Position numbers and translations under genes: made by a program. Below the pieces are notes generated by a model. It made no database searches. It saw nothing but the letters and a program-made list of their open reading frames with translations, and was not told the origin of the DNA. Source: Rhodoferax sp. U2-2l (lineage in GTDB: Bacteria; Pseudomonadota; Gammaproteobacteria; Burkholderiales; Burkholderiaceae_C). Taken from it: a stretch of DNA of 64,000 nucleotides. Shown one piece after another: positions 51,945-60,514 of this stretch. The stretch covers positions 124,001-188,000 of the forward strand of contig NZ_JAJCTH010000005.1 of assembly GCF_020594515.1 (NCBI RefSeq). Direction: 5' to 3'. Every line of letters begins with the position of its first letter. The first letter of the stretch is position 1.

Positions 51945-52603
51945 AAGCCACCCACGAGCATGAGTTTGAGGCAGCGCCCGGGCTGCCCGAACCCCTGCCT
52001 GCGGGCGAAAAATTGCTTTGGCAAGGCGCGCCGGACTGGTTCCGTCTGGCGCTTCACGCGTTTCATGTGCGCAAGATCGCCGTCTATTTCCTGATCATGC
52101 TGGTGATTCAACTCACCTACCTGACGGACAGCGATGCCAGCAGCCGCGAGATCACGATCTCGATTGTGAAGAGTTTTCTGACAGGCCTGCTTGCCATCGC
52201 CATGCTCAGTGGCGTGGCCTGGTTGTCGTGCAAAACAACCATGTACACCATCACCGACAAGCGGCTCGTGATGCGCATTGGGATTGTGCTCACGCTGACA
52301 TTCAATTTGCCTTTCAAAAGAATTGCAGCGGCCTCCATCAAGAATATGAACGGGGCGGTGGGCGACATTGCGCTGAGCCTCTACCCGGCGGACCGCATCG
52401 CCTGGCTGCACCTTTGGCCACATGCCCGGGCATGGCGGCTGACCCAGCCCGAACCAGCCTTACGTTGCATCAAGGACGTTGACGCGGTCGGCAAGCTACT
52501 TCTGGCAGCCTGGAGTCAGCATCATGCCGACGAGAGAGTTACGACGGACCCCACCCGCCCGGTTGATCTATCAGGACAGACAGGTCAGGGCCTGCCTGCA
52601 TGA
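51941..52603 (+). CDS. puhB: photosynthetic complex assembly protein PuhB
   Basis: 220 residues. It starts from GTG at 51941, overlapping puhA as GTGA. The N-terminus LPEPLPAGEKLLWQGAPDWFRLALHAFHVRKI is the PuhB signature; two membrane segments follow (IAVYFLIMLVIQLTYL and LTGLLAIAMLSGVAWL), then a PH-like domain (YTITDKRLVMRIGIVL). It helps reaction-centre assembly. Confidence 0.94.
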   Translation: MKATHEHEFEAAPGLPEPLPAGEKLLWQGAPDWFRLALHAFHVRKIAVYFLIMLVIQLTYLTDSDASSREITISIVKSFLTGLLAIAMLSGVAWLSCKTTMYTITDKRLVMRIGIVLTLTFNLPFKRIAAASIKNMNGAVGDIALSLYPADRIAWLHLWPHARAWRLTQPEPALRCIKDVDAVGKLLLAAWSQHHADERVTTDPTRPVDLSGQTGQGLPA

Positions 52604-53046
52604 ATCAACCATTGTCCACCGGTCCATCCAGACCTCCTATCCGAGTACCCATCCGCTATTTGCTGCTGTTTCTGGGGCTCATATTGGCGGCGGTAGCTTT
52701 TGTCCGATTCCAAGGCTTGGCCTGGACGGTGCAAGATGCACCCATTCAATGGCAACGCGAACTGGTTTTTGTCGACACCCCGGATGGGCAAATTGCTGCC
52801 ATTGACTTTACAAATCGCCAAGAAGTGATGCGATTCGAAGGCGAGCAAGGTTTTTTACGGGGAACCCTGCGTGCACTGGCGCGTGAAAGAAAACGTCGCG
52901 GCATCGGCCGTGAGGCACCCTTTTTGGTGCTTGAGCATACCGATGGGCGGCTCACGCTGCTGGACCCGAGTACGCAGCAGCGGATTGACCTGGCGTCCTT
53001 CGGCCCGATCAATTCGGCCATCTTCCGCAACTTCAAACCTCAGTAG
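52600..53046 (+). CDS. puhC: photosynthetic complex assembly protein PuhC
   Basis: 148 residues. A single N-terminal membrane helix (YLLLFLGLILAAVAFVRFQ) is followed by a periplasmic domain with VFVDTPDGQIAAIDF and LEHTDGRLTLLDPSTQQRIDL, typical of PuhC, which helps LH1-RC organisation. It overlaps the puhB stop by ATGA. The acsF start is 18 bp downstream. Confidence 0.93.
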   Translation: MNQPLSTGPSRPPIRVPIRYLLLFLGLILAAVAFVRFQGLAWTVQDAPIQWQRELVFVDTPDGQIAAIDFTNRQEVMRFEGEQGFLRGTLRALARERKRRGIGREAPFLVLEHTDGRLTLLDPSTQQRIDLASFGPINSAIFRNFKPQ

Positions 53047-53064
53047 CCAACCAGGATACTCACC

Positions 53065-54144
53065 ATGAATACCCTCGTGCACAGCATTGAAACATCAACT
53101 GATGCCAACGCCAAGGCGGTTCAGAGCAGCATGCTCAGCCCCCGTTTCTACACCACGGATTTCGCCGCGATAGACCGCATCAATATCGAGCCGCTGCGCA
53201 AGGAGTGGGACATCATGATGAAGGAGTATGAGGGGGATAACAACCACGACCACTTCCAGCGGGATGCGGCATTTGCCGAAGAATTTGCCAAAAGCATGCC
53301 GCTGCTGTCCAAGGAAATGCGCCAGGAGTTCATCGACTTCCTGGTGAGTTCACTGACGTCAGAGTTTTCGGGCTGCATCCTTTACAACGAGATCCGCAAA
53401 AACATTGCCAACCCGGACATGAAACAGTTGATGGCTTACATGGCGCGCGATGAGTCTCGCCATGCCGGTTTCATCAACCAGTCGTTGAAAGACTTTGACC
53501 TCGGCATCGATTTGGGCAACCTCAAGCGCGAAAAGGCCTACACATTTTTCAAGCCCAAGTACATCCTGTACGCGACGTACCTGTCGGAGAAAATTGGTTA
53601 TGCGCGTTACATCACCATTTACCGCCAACTTGAACGTCATCCCGACAAACGTTTTCACCCCATCTTTCGCTGGTTTGAACGCTGGTGCACCGATGAGTTT
53701 CGCCACGGTGAGTCGTTTGCACTGATCCTTCGCGCCAACCCCCACCTGCTGCGGGGTGGCAATTTGTTGTGGATCCGCTTTTTTCTGCTGGCCGTCTACG
53801 CCACCATGTTTGTCAGAGATCACACCCGGCCCATGTTGCATGAAGCGATGGGGCTGGACTCTGCCACCTATGACTTCACCGTTTTTCGCATCACCACGGA
53901 GATCACGCAGCAGGTGTTCCCGATTGCGCTCGACACCGACAACCCGAAGTTCAGGGCCGGACTCGAAAAACTCTTTGCCATCTCCAAGAACAATGACCTG
54001 GCCAAGCAGCAAGGCGGGGTGTTGGGCAAATTGAAACAGGCCTGGTTCGTCACCCAAGCCGCCGTGGTTTTTGCCCGCCTTTATGTGCTGCCGGTCAAGA
54101 AACAGACCCTGACCGCCAATGTGCGCATGGAACCCGCGTGGTGA
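53065..54144 (+). CDS. acsF: Mg-protoporphyrin IX monomethyl ester oxidative cyclase
   Basis: 359 residues. O2-dependent diiron enzyme that closes ring E. Ferritin-like E-x-x-H motifs are visible: [14 protein letters not shown] with ARDESRHAG (about residues 100 and 130-133), and [15 protein letters not shown]. Its position after puhC matches Rubrivivax-type clusters, and its presence allows bacteriochlorophyll synthesis with oxygen. No anaerobic BchE is in the window. The stop overlaps puhE. Confidence 0.97.
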   Translation: MNTLVHSIETSTDANAKAVQSSMLSPRFYTTDFAAIDRINIEPLRKEWDIMMKEYEGDNNHDHFQRDAAFAEEFAKSMPLLSKEMRQEFIDFLVSSLTSEFSGCILYNEIRKNIANPDMKQLMAYMARDESRHAGFINQSLKDFDLGIDLGNLKREKAYTFFKPKYILYATYLSEKIGYARYITIYRQLERHPDKRFHPIFRWFERWCTDEFRHGESFALILRANPHLLRGGNLLWIRFFLLAVYATMFVRDHTRPMLHEAMGLDSATYDFTVFRITTEITQQVFPIALDTDNPKFRAGLEKLFAISKNNDLAKQQGGVLGKLKQAWFVTQAAVVFARLYVLPVKKQTLTANVRMEPAW

Positions 54145-54932
54145 GTGACACCGTTTTGGCAGCTGGCTACGCCGCCCTGTGCTGGTGGTTTGGCACCGGC
54201 ATCATTTTGTGGCTGGACCGACTCCCGCCCCGCAGCTTTCGCTGGAGTCTGAGCGGCTGGAGCATTCTGCTGCTGCTCAGTTTCTGGGCTGTCGCTGAAA
54301 GCATGAAAAGCTCAAGTGTCAGCAACGCCTATTTGGGTTTTGGCAGTGTGATTGTGATGTGGGGTTGGCATGAATTGGCCTTCTTGACCGGCTGGCTCAC
54401 CGGTCCTCGCAAAACAGCCTTGCAGCCCGGTGTGACTGGCTTTGTGCGGTTCAAACAGTCACTGGACGTGATCCTGCACCATGAACTGGCGCTGATCTTC
54501 AACTTCATCGCGCTGTGGGTGATGCAGCGGGACCAGCCGAACCATGTGGCCCTGTGCACGTTCGCCTTGTTGTGGTGCATGCGGGTCAGCGGCAAACTCA
54601 ATCTGTACTTTGGCGTACCACGAAACGGCGCACAGTACCTTCCCAAACATTTGAAGTACCTGGCCAGCTATTTCCCCACGAACGGCGTAACACCTTGGTT
54701 CGTCATTTCTTTTGGCGCGTCGCTGGCGGTCTGGGTTTGGATCATCGGCCAGGCGCAGTTGGGCGTGGTCGAAGCCACCACCGGTTGGGTGTTGCTGGCG
54801 ACGCTGCTCGGGTTGGGTATTCTGGAGCACGCCATGATGGTTCTGCCGTGGCCCATTGAGCGGTTATGGGGTTGGGCACTCCGCACCAAAAATGAAACTG
54901 TGCTGGACAACGCAACATTGGACTCAAAATGA
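54141..54932 (+). CDS. puhE: photosynthetic complex assembly protein PuhE
   Basis: 263 residues with about eight helices (DUF3623). Key stretches are [58 protein letters not shown] and the conserved [29 protein letters not shown]. PuhE affects bacteriochlorophyll level in Rhodobacter. The GTG at 54141 overlaps the acsF stop as GTGA; a preceding GTG at 54138 adds one residue. Its own stop overlaps crtI by ATGA. Confidence 0.92.
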   Translation: MSDTVLAAGYAALCWWFGTGIILWLDRLPPRSFRWSLSGWSILLLLSFWAVAESMKSSSVSNAYLGFGSVIVMWGWHELAFLTGWLTGPRKTALQPGVTGFVRFKQSLDVILHHELALIFNFIALWVMQRDQPNHVALCTFALLWCMRVSGKLNLYFGVPRNGAQYLPKHLKYLASYFPTNGVTPWFVISFGASLAVWVWIIGQAQLGVVEATTGWVLLATLLGLGILEHAMMVLPWPIERLWGWALRTKNETVLDNATLDSK

Positions 54933-56467
54933 ATGCATTTTCAAATCTAGAAATCGCTTCAGCAAAACATGAAGCGCACGATAAGCGGCCAACCGCCATC
55001 GTGATCGGTAGTGGTTTTGGCGGCCTGGCAGCGGCAGTGAGGCTGAGTTGCAAAGGTTATCGCGTTCAGGTCCTGGAAAAGCAGGATCAAGCGGGCGGAC
55101 GCGCCGCGGTCTGGCGACGTGACGGATTCACTTTTGACGCCGGGCCGACCATCGTCACCGCGCCGTACATGTTGGAGGAGTTGTGGACCATGTGCGGCCG
55201 GCGCTTGGCCGACGATGTCACCCTGATTCCGACCACACCGTTTTATCGCATCCGCTTTGACGACGGCAGCCACTTCGACTATGGCAGCGACCAGCAAGCC
55301 AACCGGGACCAGATCAAAAAAATCTGCCCGTCTGACCTGCCTGGTTATGAGGCATTCATCAAAGAAGCCGAGGCTTGTTATCAACTGGGTTTCCAGGAGC
55401 TTGGCAGCATCGTGTACGACAGCCCCAAGGACTTGCTGCGCGCCATTCCCAATATGCTGCGCCTGCGCGGATGGCGCAGCATGTACGCGATGGTGTCGAG
55501 TTACATGAAAGACCCCAAGCTGCGCGCCGCGTTCACGCTGCAGTCGCTGCTGATCGGCGGCAACCCGCTGAGCGTCACGGGCATTTATGCGCTCATCAAC
55601 GCCTTGGAGCGACGCTTTGGTGTGCATTGGGCCATGGGCGGCACGGGTTCAGTGGTGCGGGGATTGGTCAGCCTGTTGAATCACCGCCAAGTGCCCATCC
55701 GTCTCAACGCCGAGGTGCGCCGCATTTTGGTTGACCAAGGTCGGGCCACAGGCGTGGAACTGGCCAGCGGCGAGCGCATTGATAGCGACATTGTGGTCAG
55801 CAATGGGGACACTGCCTGGACTTACCGCCACCTGATTGACGCCAAGCACCGTCCACATTGGACAGACAAACGCATCGAGGGCAAAAAATATTCCATGGGT
55901 TTGTTCGTCTGGTATTTCGGCACCAACAAACGGTATGAAGATGTGCCTCACCACACCATGGTGCTCGGCCCGCGTTACCAGGAACTGCTGGATGATATTT
56001 TCAAGAAGAAACACTTGGCCGACGATTTCAGCCTGTACCTGCACCGCCCAACCGCCAGTGATCCCGGGATGGCGCCAGCTGGATGCGATACGTTTTATGC
56101 GTTGTCACCGGTACCCCATCTCGATAGCGGAACCGACTGGAAGGCCATGGGCGAACTTTACCGGCAGCGCATCGAGAAACGCCTGAGTGAAACCTTGTTG
56201 CCGGATCTGAAGTCCCATATCGTCACATCGCAATTCACCACACCGCAAGACTTTCACGACCGCTTGTTGTCTTTCAAGGGTGCCGGGTTTGGCATGGAGC
56301 CGCTGCTGCTGCAAAGCGCCTATTTCCGACCGCACAACCGCAGCGAAGACATCAAAGGCTTGTTTATGGTCGGCGCCGGCACGCATCCGGGCGCGGGTGT
56401 TCCCGGTGTGCTGATGTCTGCCAAAGCGCTTGAACAGGTTGTTCCTCATGCCAACAGCTTCGCTTGA
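54929..56467 (+). CDS. crtI: phytoene desaturase
   Basis: 512 residues. FAD motif IVIGSGFGGLAAAVRL (about 24-39), then EKQDQAGGRAAVWRRDGFTFDAGPTIVTAP, and the C-terminal signature FMVGAGTHPGAGVPGVLMSAK. It converts phytoene to neurosporene or lycopene. Its overlap with puhE (ATGA) joins carotenoid genes to the bch-puh unit, in the place where hemA often follows. It overlaps crtB by 20 bp. Confidence 0.96.
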   Translation: MNAFSNLEIASAKHEAHDKRPTAIVIGSGFGGLAAAVRLSCKGYRVQVLEKQDQAGGRAAVWRRDGFTFDAGPTIVTAPYMLEELWTMCGRRLADDVTLIPTTPFYRIRFDDGSHFDYGSDQQANRDQIKKICPSDLPGYEAFIKEAEACYQLGFQELGSIVYDSPKDLLRAIPNMLRLRGWRSMYAMVSSYMKDPKLRAAFTLQSLLIGGNPLSVTGIYALINALERRFGVHWAMGGTGSVVRGLVSLLNHRQVPIRLNAEVRRILVDQGRATGVELASGERIDSDIVVSNGDTAWTYRHLIDAKHRPHWTDKRIEGKKYSMGLFVWYFGTNKRYEDVPHHTMVLGPRYQELLDDIFKKKHLADDFSLYLHRPTASDPGMAPAGCDTFYALSPVPHLDSGTDWKAMGELYRQRIEKRLSETLLPDLKSHIVTSQFTTPQDFHDRLLSFKGAGFGMEPLLLQSAYFRPHNRSEDIKGLFMVGAGTHPGAGVPGVLMSAKALEQVVPHANSFA

Positions 56468-57500
56468 CTACGACGCCCGTGATCTGAAGGCGTGCATCGC
56501 CATGATGAAGGGCGGCTCGAAAACGTTTTTCGCCGCCAGTCGATTGCTGCCCTTTCGGGTGCGTGCCGCATCCGTGGCTTTGTATGCATTTTGTCGGGTC
56601 GCCGATGACTTGGTGGACCAGGGCGGCGATGTGCATGCCAACTTGTCGCTGCTGAAGCATCGGCTGGACATGATCTATCAAGGTACGCCATCCAACTGCG
56701 TCGAGGATCAAGCCCTGTCGCTGGTCGTCCAGCAATACCAGTTGCCCCGCTTGTTCCTGGATGCGTTGCTGGAGGGTTTCGAATGGGACGCCCTTGGACG
56801 CCGCTATCAAACCCTGGAAGACCTGCAGACCTATGCAGCGCGTGTAGCCGGTACCGTAGGCGCCATGATGTGCTGGATCATGGGGGCGAAATCCAGCCTC
56901 ACCTTGGCAAGGGCATGTGAATTGGGTGTGGCCATGCAGCTCACCAACATCGCCCGGGATGTTGGCGAAGATGCGAGAAATGGCAGGATTTACTTGCCCC
57001 TGGAATGGATGGCGTCTGCCAACATTGATGTTGCACAATGGCTGAATGATCCGCAACCGACCGACATTGTCAAAGCACAAATTGCCCGACTGTTGGACGA
57101 GGCTGACGTTTTATACCAAAGGGCACAGTCAGGTATCGCCGAGCTGCCGCCTGATTGCCGGGCAGCTATTTTTGCAGCAAGTTCGATTTATGGAGAAATT
57201 GGCGCCCAGCTGCGGCGCGAAGGATTGGATTCGATTACCCGTCGAACAGTTGTCAGCACAACTCGGAAATTGGTGCTGCTGGCAGCAGCCTGGACCCAAG
57301 TACGTTGGGTTTACGCCAAGCCCAACCAGCCCTTGCCTCTAGAGGCGATCAGTTTCTTGGTTGATGACCAACAACTGAACTTTAATGCACATGGTCAGAA
57401 ACACTATTTCCCTAACCGTGCCATGAATCAGCGTATCGAACGCATCATCGGGTTACTGGAACGACTTGAGAACGAAAAAATCGGTCGCAAGTCGTCCTGA
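56448..57500 (+). CDS. crtB: phytoene synthase
   Basis: 350 residues. It joins two geranylgeranyl diphosphates. The squalene/phytoene synthase motifs are ARDLKACIAMMKGGSKTFFAASRLLP, LYAFCRVADDLVD (first Asp-rich), and LTNIARDVGEDARNGRIYLPLEW (second Asp-rich). The ATG at 56448 gives the usual N-terminus; a TTG six codons upstream is less likely. It ends the rightward unit, and the convergent puc-side microprotein stop lies 15 bp beyond. Confidence 0.95.
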   Translation: MPTASLDYDARDLKACIAMMKGGSKTFFAASRLLPFRVRAASVALYAFCRVADDLVDQGGDVHANLSLLKHRLDMIYQGTPSNCVEDQALSLVVQQYQLPRLFLDALLEGFEWDALGRRYQTLEDLQTYAARVAGTVGAMMCWIMGAKSSLTLARACELGVAMQLTNIARDVGEDARNGRIYLPLEWMASANIDVAQWLNDPQPTDIVKAQIARLLDEADVLYQRAQSGIAELPPDCRAAIFAASSIYGEIGAQLRREGLDSITRRTVVSTTRKLVLLAAAWTQVRWVYAKPNQPLPLEAISFLVDDQQLNFNAHGQKHYFPNRAMNQRIERIIGLLERLENEKIGRKSS

Positions 57501-57515
57501 TTGAATATATTTTGA

Positions 57516-57608
57516 TTATTTTTTGTCGTCGGGACGATTCATCCAGTTCATGATCATGAACAGGATGAATACGACGTACATAATGATCAAAATGGTACTT
57601 GTTTTCAT
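57516..57608 (-). CDS. predicted 30-residue single-helix membrane microprotein after pucC
   Basis: Read directly on the minus strand: ATG at 57608, stop TAA at 57516. The ribosome-binding site AAGGAG lies six bases upstream of the ATG, as strong as those of pucB and pucA. The product has a short MKTS start, a hydrophobic helix of about 18 residues (TILIIMYVVFILFMIMNW) and a charged end, MNRPDDKK. It starts 26 bp after the pucC stop, so pucB-A-C and this gene probably form one operon. It could be an LH2-associated subunit or assembly factor. I do not recognise the family; no function is claimed. Confidence 0.72.
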   Translation of the reverse strand: MKTSTILIIMYVVFILFMIMNWMNRPDDKK

Positions 57609-57634
57609 GGTTTCTCCTTCAGGTTGACGTTAAG

Positions 57635-59035
57635 TTACTCTTTAATTAACACAGGATTCATATCCGTGACGCGTGGATAACGGGGACGAATGAGCGGATA
57701 CATCACGACAAGGGTGACCAAAAGCAATACTACTTCTATAGTATAGACAACTGTGTAGCCAGTGAACGCATCATATCGGTTTGCCACCAGATCGCGAATC
57801 ACCCCACCCATCGCCATCGCGACCCCGGCGGCTGTCGCCTGTACGGCACCCCATGCGCCAAGCGCCAAACCCACCTGATCCTTCGGCGCCAGAACCATGG
57901 TCGCCGTTAAGGTGCCATGCCCAAACAGGCCGACACCACATCCGATCAGAAAGGCACCCAGGGAGAAAAGCCATGGCAAATCAAGATAGCCAGAGGCAAT
58001 CACCGACAAAAACGCAGGTATGCCCAAAACGACCCCACCAGTTGCCATGAGGCTGGGATCGGTACCACGACTCAGCACCCGTGATGCCCAGCTGAAACCG
58101 ATCAAACTTCCAAATGCCAAAGTGGCCGTCAAGGTGGTTGTCGAAGAAACACTGAGCCCGAGAATCTCGCCGCCATACGGCTCAAGCAGCACGTCTTCCA
58201 TCTGAAATGCCATGGTACCTGCCCCAAGCACAAACAGACGGCGAACGGCTTGACCACCCTGACAGAAACTACGCCAGGCTGCCGAAAAACTCTCGTCATC
58301 AACCGGCGCGTTCAGCCGCCCGGGTTGCCTGGCCTCCTGCTTCCACAGCGCTGTCACATTCAAAATCATGGTCACCAAAGCGGCACCCTGGATCACCTGC
58401 ACGAGACGACCCGGACTGTAGTCGGACAACAACTCACCGTAAATGAAGGCACTGCTGATCATCCCGACCAACAACATCACATACATCAACCCCACGACCT
58501 TTGGCTTTGACTCCTGAGGCGCCAGATCGGTCGCCAAAGCCAGCCCGACAGTCTGGGTGGTATGTAAACCTGCGCCCACCAGCAGGAACGCCACCGCAGC
58601 ACCCAGTTGCCCAATCCAGGCGGGTGCGTCCGCAGCATCACCTGCGCCGGCAAGCACCAATAGCGCGAAAGGCATGATGGCAAAACCGCCAAACTGCAGC
58701 AGGGTACCCATCCATATGTAGGGCACACGCCGCCAGCCCAATGCTGAACGGTGTTTGTCAGACCGAAAGCCAATCAATGCCCTGAGAGGCGCAAAAAGTA
58801 ATGGCAAACTCACCATGATCGCAACCAGTGCAGAAGGCACTTTCAGTTCGACGATCATCACCCGGTTAAGGGTACCCACCAGCATGACCAACGCCATGCC
58901 AACTGAAACTTGAAACAAGGAAAGTCGCAACAACCGCGACAACGGCAAATCAGGCGAAGCCGCATCCGCAAACGGAAGAAACCGCGGACCCAGACTGGAC
59001 CACTCCGAAACGACTTTTTTACTAAATCGACTCAT
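57635..59035 (-). CDS. pucC: PucC, light-harvesting 2 assembly MFS protein
   Basis: 466 residues, 12 helices. It starts MSRFSKKVVSEWSSLGPRFLPFADAAS and continues with LPLSRLLRLSLFQVSVGMALVMLVGTLNRVMIVELKVP, closely like LhaA. PucC is needed for LH2 formation. It lies downstream of pucBA beyond a strong hairpin (59043-59070), which would reduce pucC expression compared with pucBA. The ATG at 59035 fits family starts; a longer in-frame extension to 59131 overlaps pucA. Confidence 0.95.
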   Translation of the reverse strand: MSRFSKKVVSEWSSLGPRFLPFADAASPDLPLSRLLRLSLFQVSVGMALVMLVGTLNRVMIVELKVPSALVAIMVSLPLLFAPLRALIGFRSDKHRSALGWRRVPYIWMGTLLQFGGFAIMPFALLVLAGAGDAADAPAWIGQLGAAVAFLLVGAGLHTTQTVGLALATDLAPQESKPKVVGLMYVMLLVGMISSAFIYGELLSDYSPGRLVQVIQGAALVTMILNVTALWKQEARQPGRLNAPVDDESFSAAWRSFCQGGQAVRRLFVLGAGTMAFQMEDVLLEPYGGEILGLSVSSTTTLTATLAFGSLIGFSWASRVLSRGTDPSLMATGGVVLGIPAFLSVIASGYLDLPWLFSLGAFLIGCGVGLFGHGTLTATMVLAPKDQVGLALGAWGAVQATAAGVAMAMGGVIRDLVANRYDAFTGYTVVYTIEVVLLLVTLVVMYPLIRPRYPRVTDMNPVLIKE

Positions 59036-59042
59036 TGGAAAA

Positions 59043-59070
59043 GAGCCCGGAATCCGAAGATTCCGGGCTC
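59043..59070 (-). terminator. UUCG-loop hairpin between pucA and pucC
   Basis: On the minus strand GAGCCCGGAATC and GATTCCGGGCTC form a perfect 12-bp stem closed by a TTCG tetraloop (C-UUCG-G, an extra-stable type), followed by TTTT. It lies 17 bp after pucA. It probably works as partial terminator and 3' mRNA stabiliser, keeping pucBA far above pucC. Confidence 0.8.
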
Positions 59071-59087
59071 TTACCTTCGTGTGTGAA

Positions 59088-59306
59088 TTACTTCTTCGCC
59101 ACGACAGTTGCAGGCAACGCGGGTGCCGCATCCGCAGCTGCAGCAGCCACAGCCTTGCCAGCGCTACCGCTGTAATAAGCCTTCAACCATGGCACGTTCG
59201 TGAACAATGCCAGGTGAACAGCAAATGCGGCGATCGCAACTGCGCCCAAATAAACTGGAATACCAGTGGAGGGCTTCACGTACAACCAAATTTTGCCGTA
59301 AATCAT
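59088..59306 (-). CDS. pucA: LH2 light-harvesting alpha subunit
   Basis: 72 residues. MIYGKIWLYVKPSTGIPVYLGAVAIAAFAVHLALF: His31 binds B850 bacteriochlorophyll. WLKAYYSG carries Tyr44-Tyr45, tuning B850. After about residue 48 comes an Ala- and Pro-rich tail (AVAAAAADAAPALPATVV), longer than in Rhodobacter alpha but known from Rubrivivax-type LH2. The ribosome-binding site AAGGAG precedes ATG 59306. Confidence 0.96.
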   Translation of the reverse strand: MIYGKIWLYVKPSTGIPVYLGAVAIAAFAVHLALFTNVPWLKAYYSGSAGKAVAAAAADAAPALPATVVAKK

Positions 59307-59318
59307 GGTAATAACTCC

Positions 59319-59471
59319 TTATTTGAGCCAGGGTGAGTAAATGTAGGACAGCAAATGGGCGAATGCGGCAATCATGCCGAAAATTTGCGTTCCCTGAATG
59401 AGATGCCGATGGATCTCTTGAGACTCAGCCTCGGTCAAACCACTTGGGTATACTTTGTCTGTATCAGACAT
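59319..59471 (-). CDS. pucB: LH2 light-harvesting beta subunit
   Basis: 50 residues. MSDTDKVYPSGLTEAESQEIHRHLIQG... holds His21/His23 in the B800 region and His39 in AAFAHLLSYIYSPWLK for B850. An upstream in-frame ATG at 59504 would add 11 non-family residues. The start at 59471 has AAGGAG upstream. It is the first gene of pucBAC; the 178 bp upstream to the crtC stop carry the promoter. Confidence 0.96.
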   Translation of the reverse strand: MSDTDKVYPSGLTEAESQEIHRHLIQGTQIFGMIAAFAHLLSYIYSPWLK

Positions 59472-59640
59472 GGTTATTCTCCTTGCAACGTGCAAAACCC
59501 GCACGAGGGTTATTTAAGGCCGGAATGGCCAAAAATTCCGAAACGCTGTCACCACCTATCGATGTTTGGTTTGAAATTGAATTCACACCCATCGATGGAG
59601 CTGACAGTGAAATATAGTAACAGCGAATGACATTTTATCT

Positions 59641-59654
59641 TTGATATACATCAG
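59641..59654. promoter_or_regulatory. FNR-like box upstream of pucBA
   Basis: TTGAT-ATAC-ATCAG matches the FNR consensus TTGAT-N4-ATCAA at nine of ten positions. It lies 170 bp upstream of the pucB start and covers the crtC stop codon. FnrL activates puc in Rhodobacter at low oxygen. I found no TGT-N12-ACA site between it and pucB. Confidence 0.6.
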
Positions 59655-60514
59655 AGTTTCCTCGGCATCCGCCACGGCAACATGGCGCGCACCACCGGCG
59701 ATACCAATCTCGGAATAGAAAGTGATTCGTGAAAACTGGAGACAGTCTCACCCAGCAATTCACTTTTCAAAATAGCCCGTTGGTAAAACGGCGTATCTTC
59801 AAGCTGCTCAGCAATTTCAACTTTTGAGCTACTACGCATACCTCTAGACACCTGCCATCCCGTGCGCGGCAATAATTTTCTTTCCGGCGGAGAAAAAGTA
59901 TCGATACCGCCCTGCTTATTAAATAACAGCGCCAGCGTTGAACTACCCTGATCCTTAAAGCGCATATCGTATAAAACAGCGGTGCTGCCATTACGCATCA
60001 GACTACGCGACCAATCCCATTCGTGAAAAGCGTTCTCAATGGGTTCGTCACCTTCGTTCGAATCGACATAAGCCGTCCCTTTCCACTGCTGCGCTGGGTC
60101 GGTCAAATCGACCTCAATGCGCGCGGTGGGTGCGATCGGGCCCCAACGATGTTTGCCGTGTGGATGAATCGGCGTGCTAAAGCAAAACAGCCGATCAGGC
60201 TCGATCCTAATGTTCCCAACAATCCGCCGTGGAATGGGCGCACTGACTTCGTTGACCCGAATGTTCAAGGCGACACCATCCCAACTCACTTCACTCGGTC
60301 CTATGACATAACGCTTGGCATCGCGGGAACAGTGCTTTCGGCCACGCTCGGTCATGCACCAACGTTTGCTGTTGCGGTGGTACAGGGCAACATTCAAAGC
60401 ACAGTGGTTGTCAGGGTCTGACGTCCCTTTGCGTCTAGCCCACGCGTAATAGGGCGAGAAAACACTCCCCACAAAAACAATCACACTCAAACCGAACTGG
60501 CCGTCATCACTCAT
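59651..60514 (-). CDS. crtC: carotenoid 1,2-hydratase (hydroxyneurosporene synthase)
   Basis: 287 residues from ATG 60514, which overlaps the crtD stop as ATGA. It adds water to the psi end group of neurosporene/lycopene. Conserved segments are GSVFSPYYAWARRKG, DPDNHCALNVALYH, CMTERGRKHCSRDAKRY and GPIAPTARIEVDLTDP. The frame stays open to an ATG at 60712, and residues just before the chosen start read FDQPVPNGGYLWWYVDA, which looks like the family's conserved N-terminus. The true start may therefore lie inside crtD. It ends at the FNR-like box. Confidence 0.9.
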   Translation of the reverse strand: MSDDGQFGLSVIVFVGSVFSPYYAWARRKGTSDPDNHCALNVALYHRNSKRWCMTERGRKHCSRDAKRYVIGPSEVSWDGVALNIRVNEVSAPIPRRIVGNIRIEPDRLFCFSTPIHPHGKHRWGPIAPTARIEVDLTDPAQQWKGTAYVDSNEGDEPIENAFHEWDWSRSLMRNGSTAVLYDMRFKDQGSSTLALLFNKQGGIDTFSPPERKLLPRTGWQVSRGMRSSSKVEIAEQLEDTPFYQRAILKSELLGETVSSFHESLSIPRLVSPVVRAMLPWRMPRKL

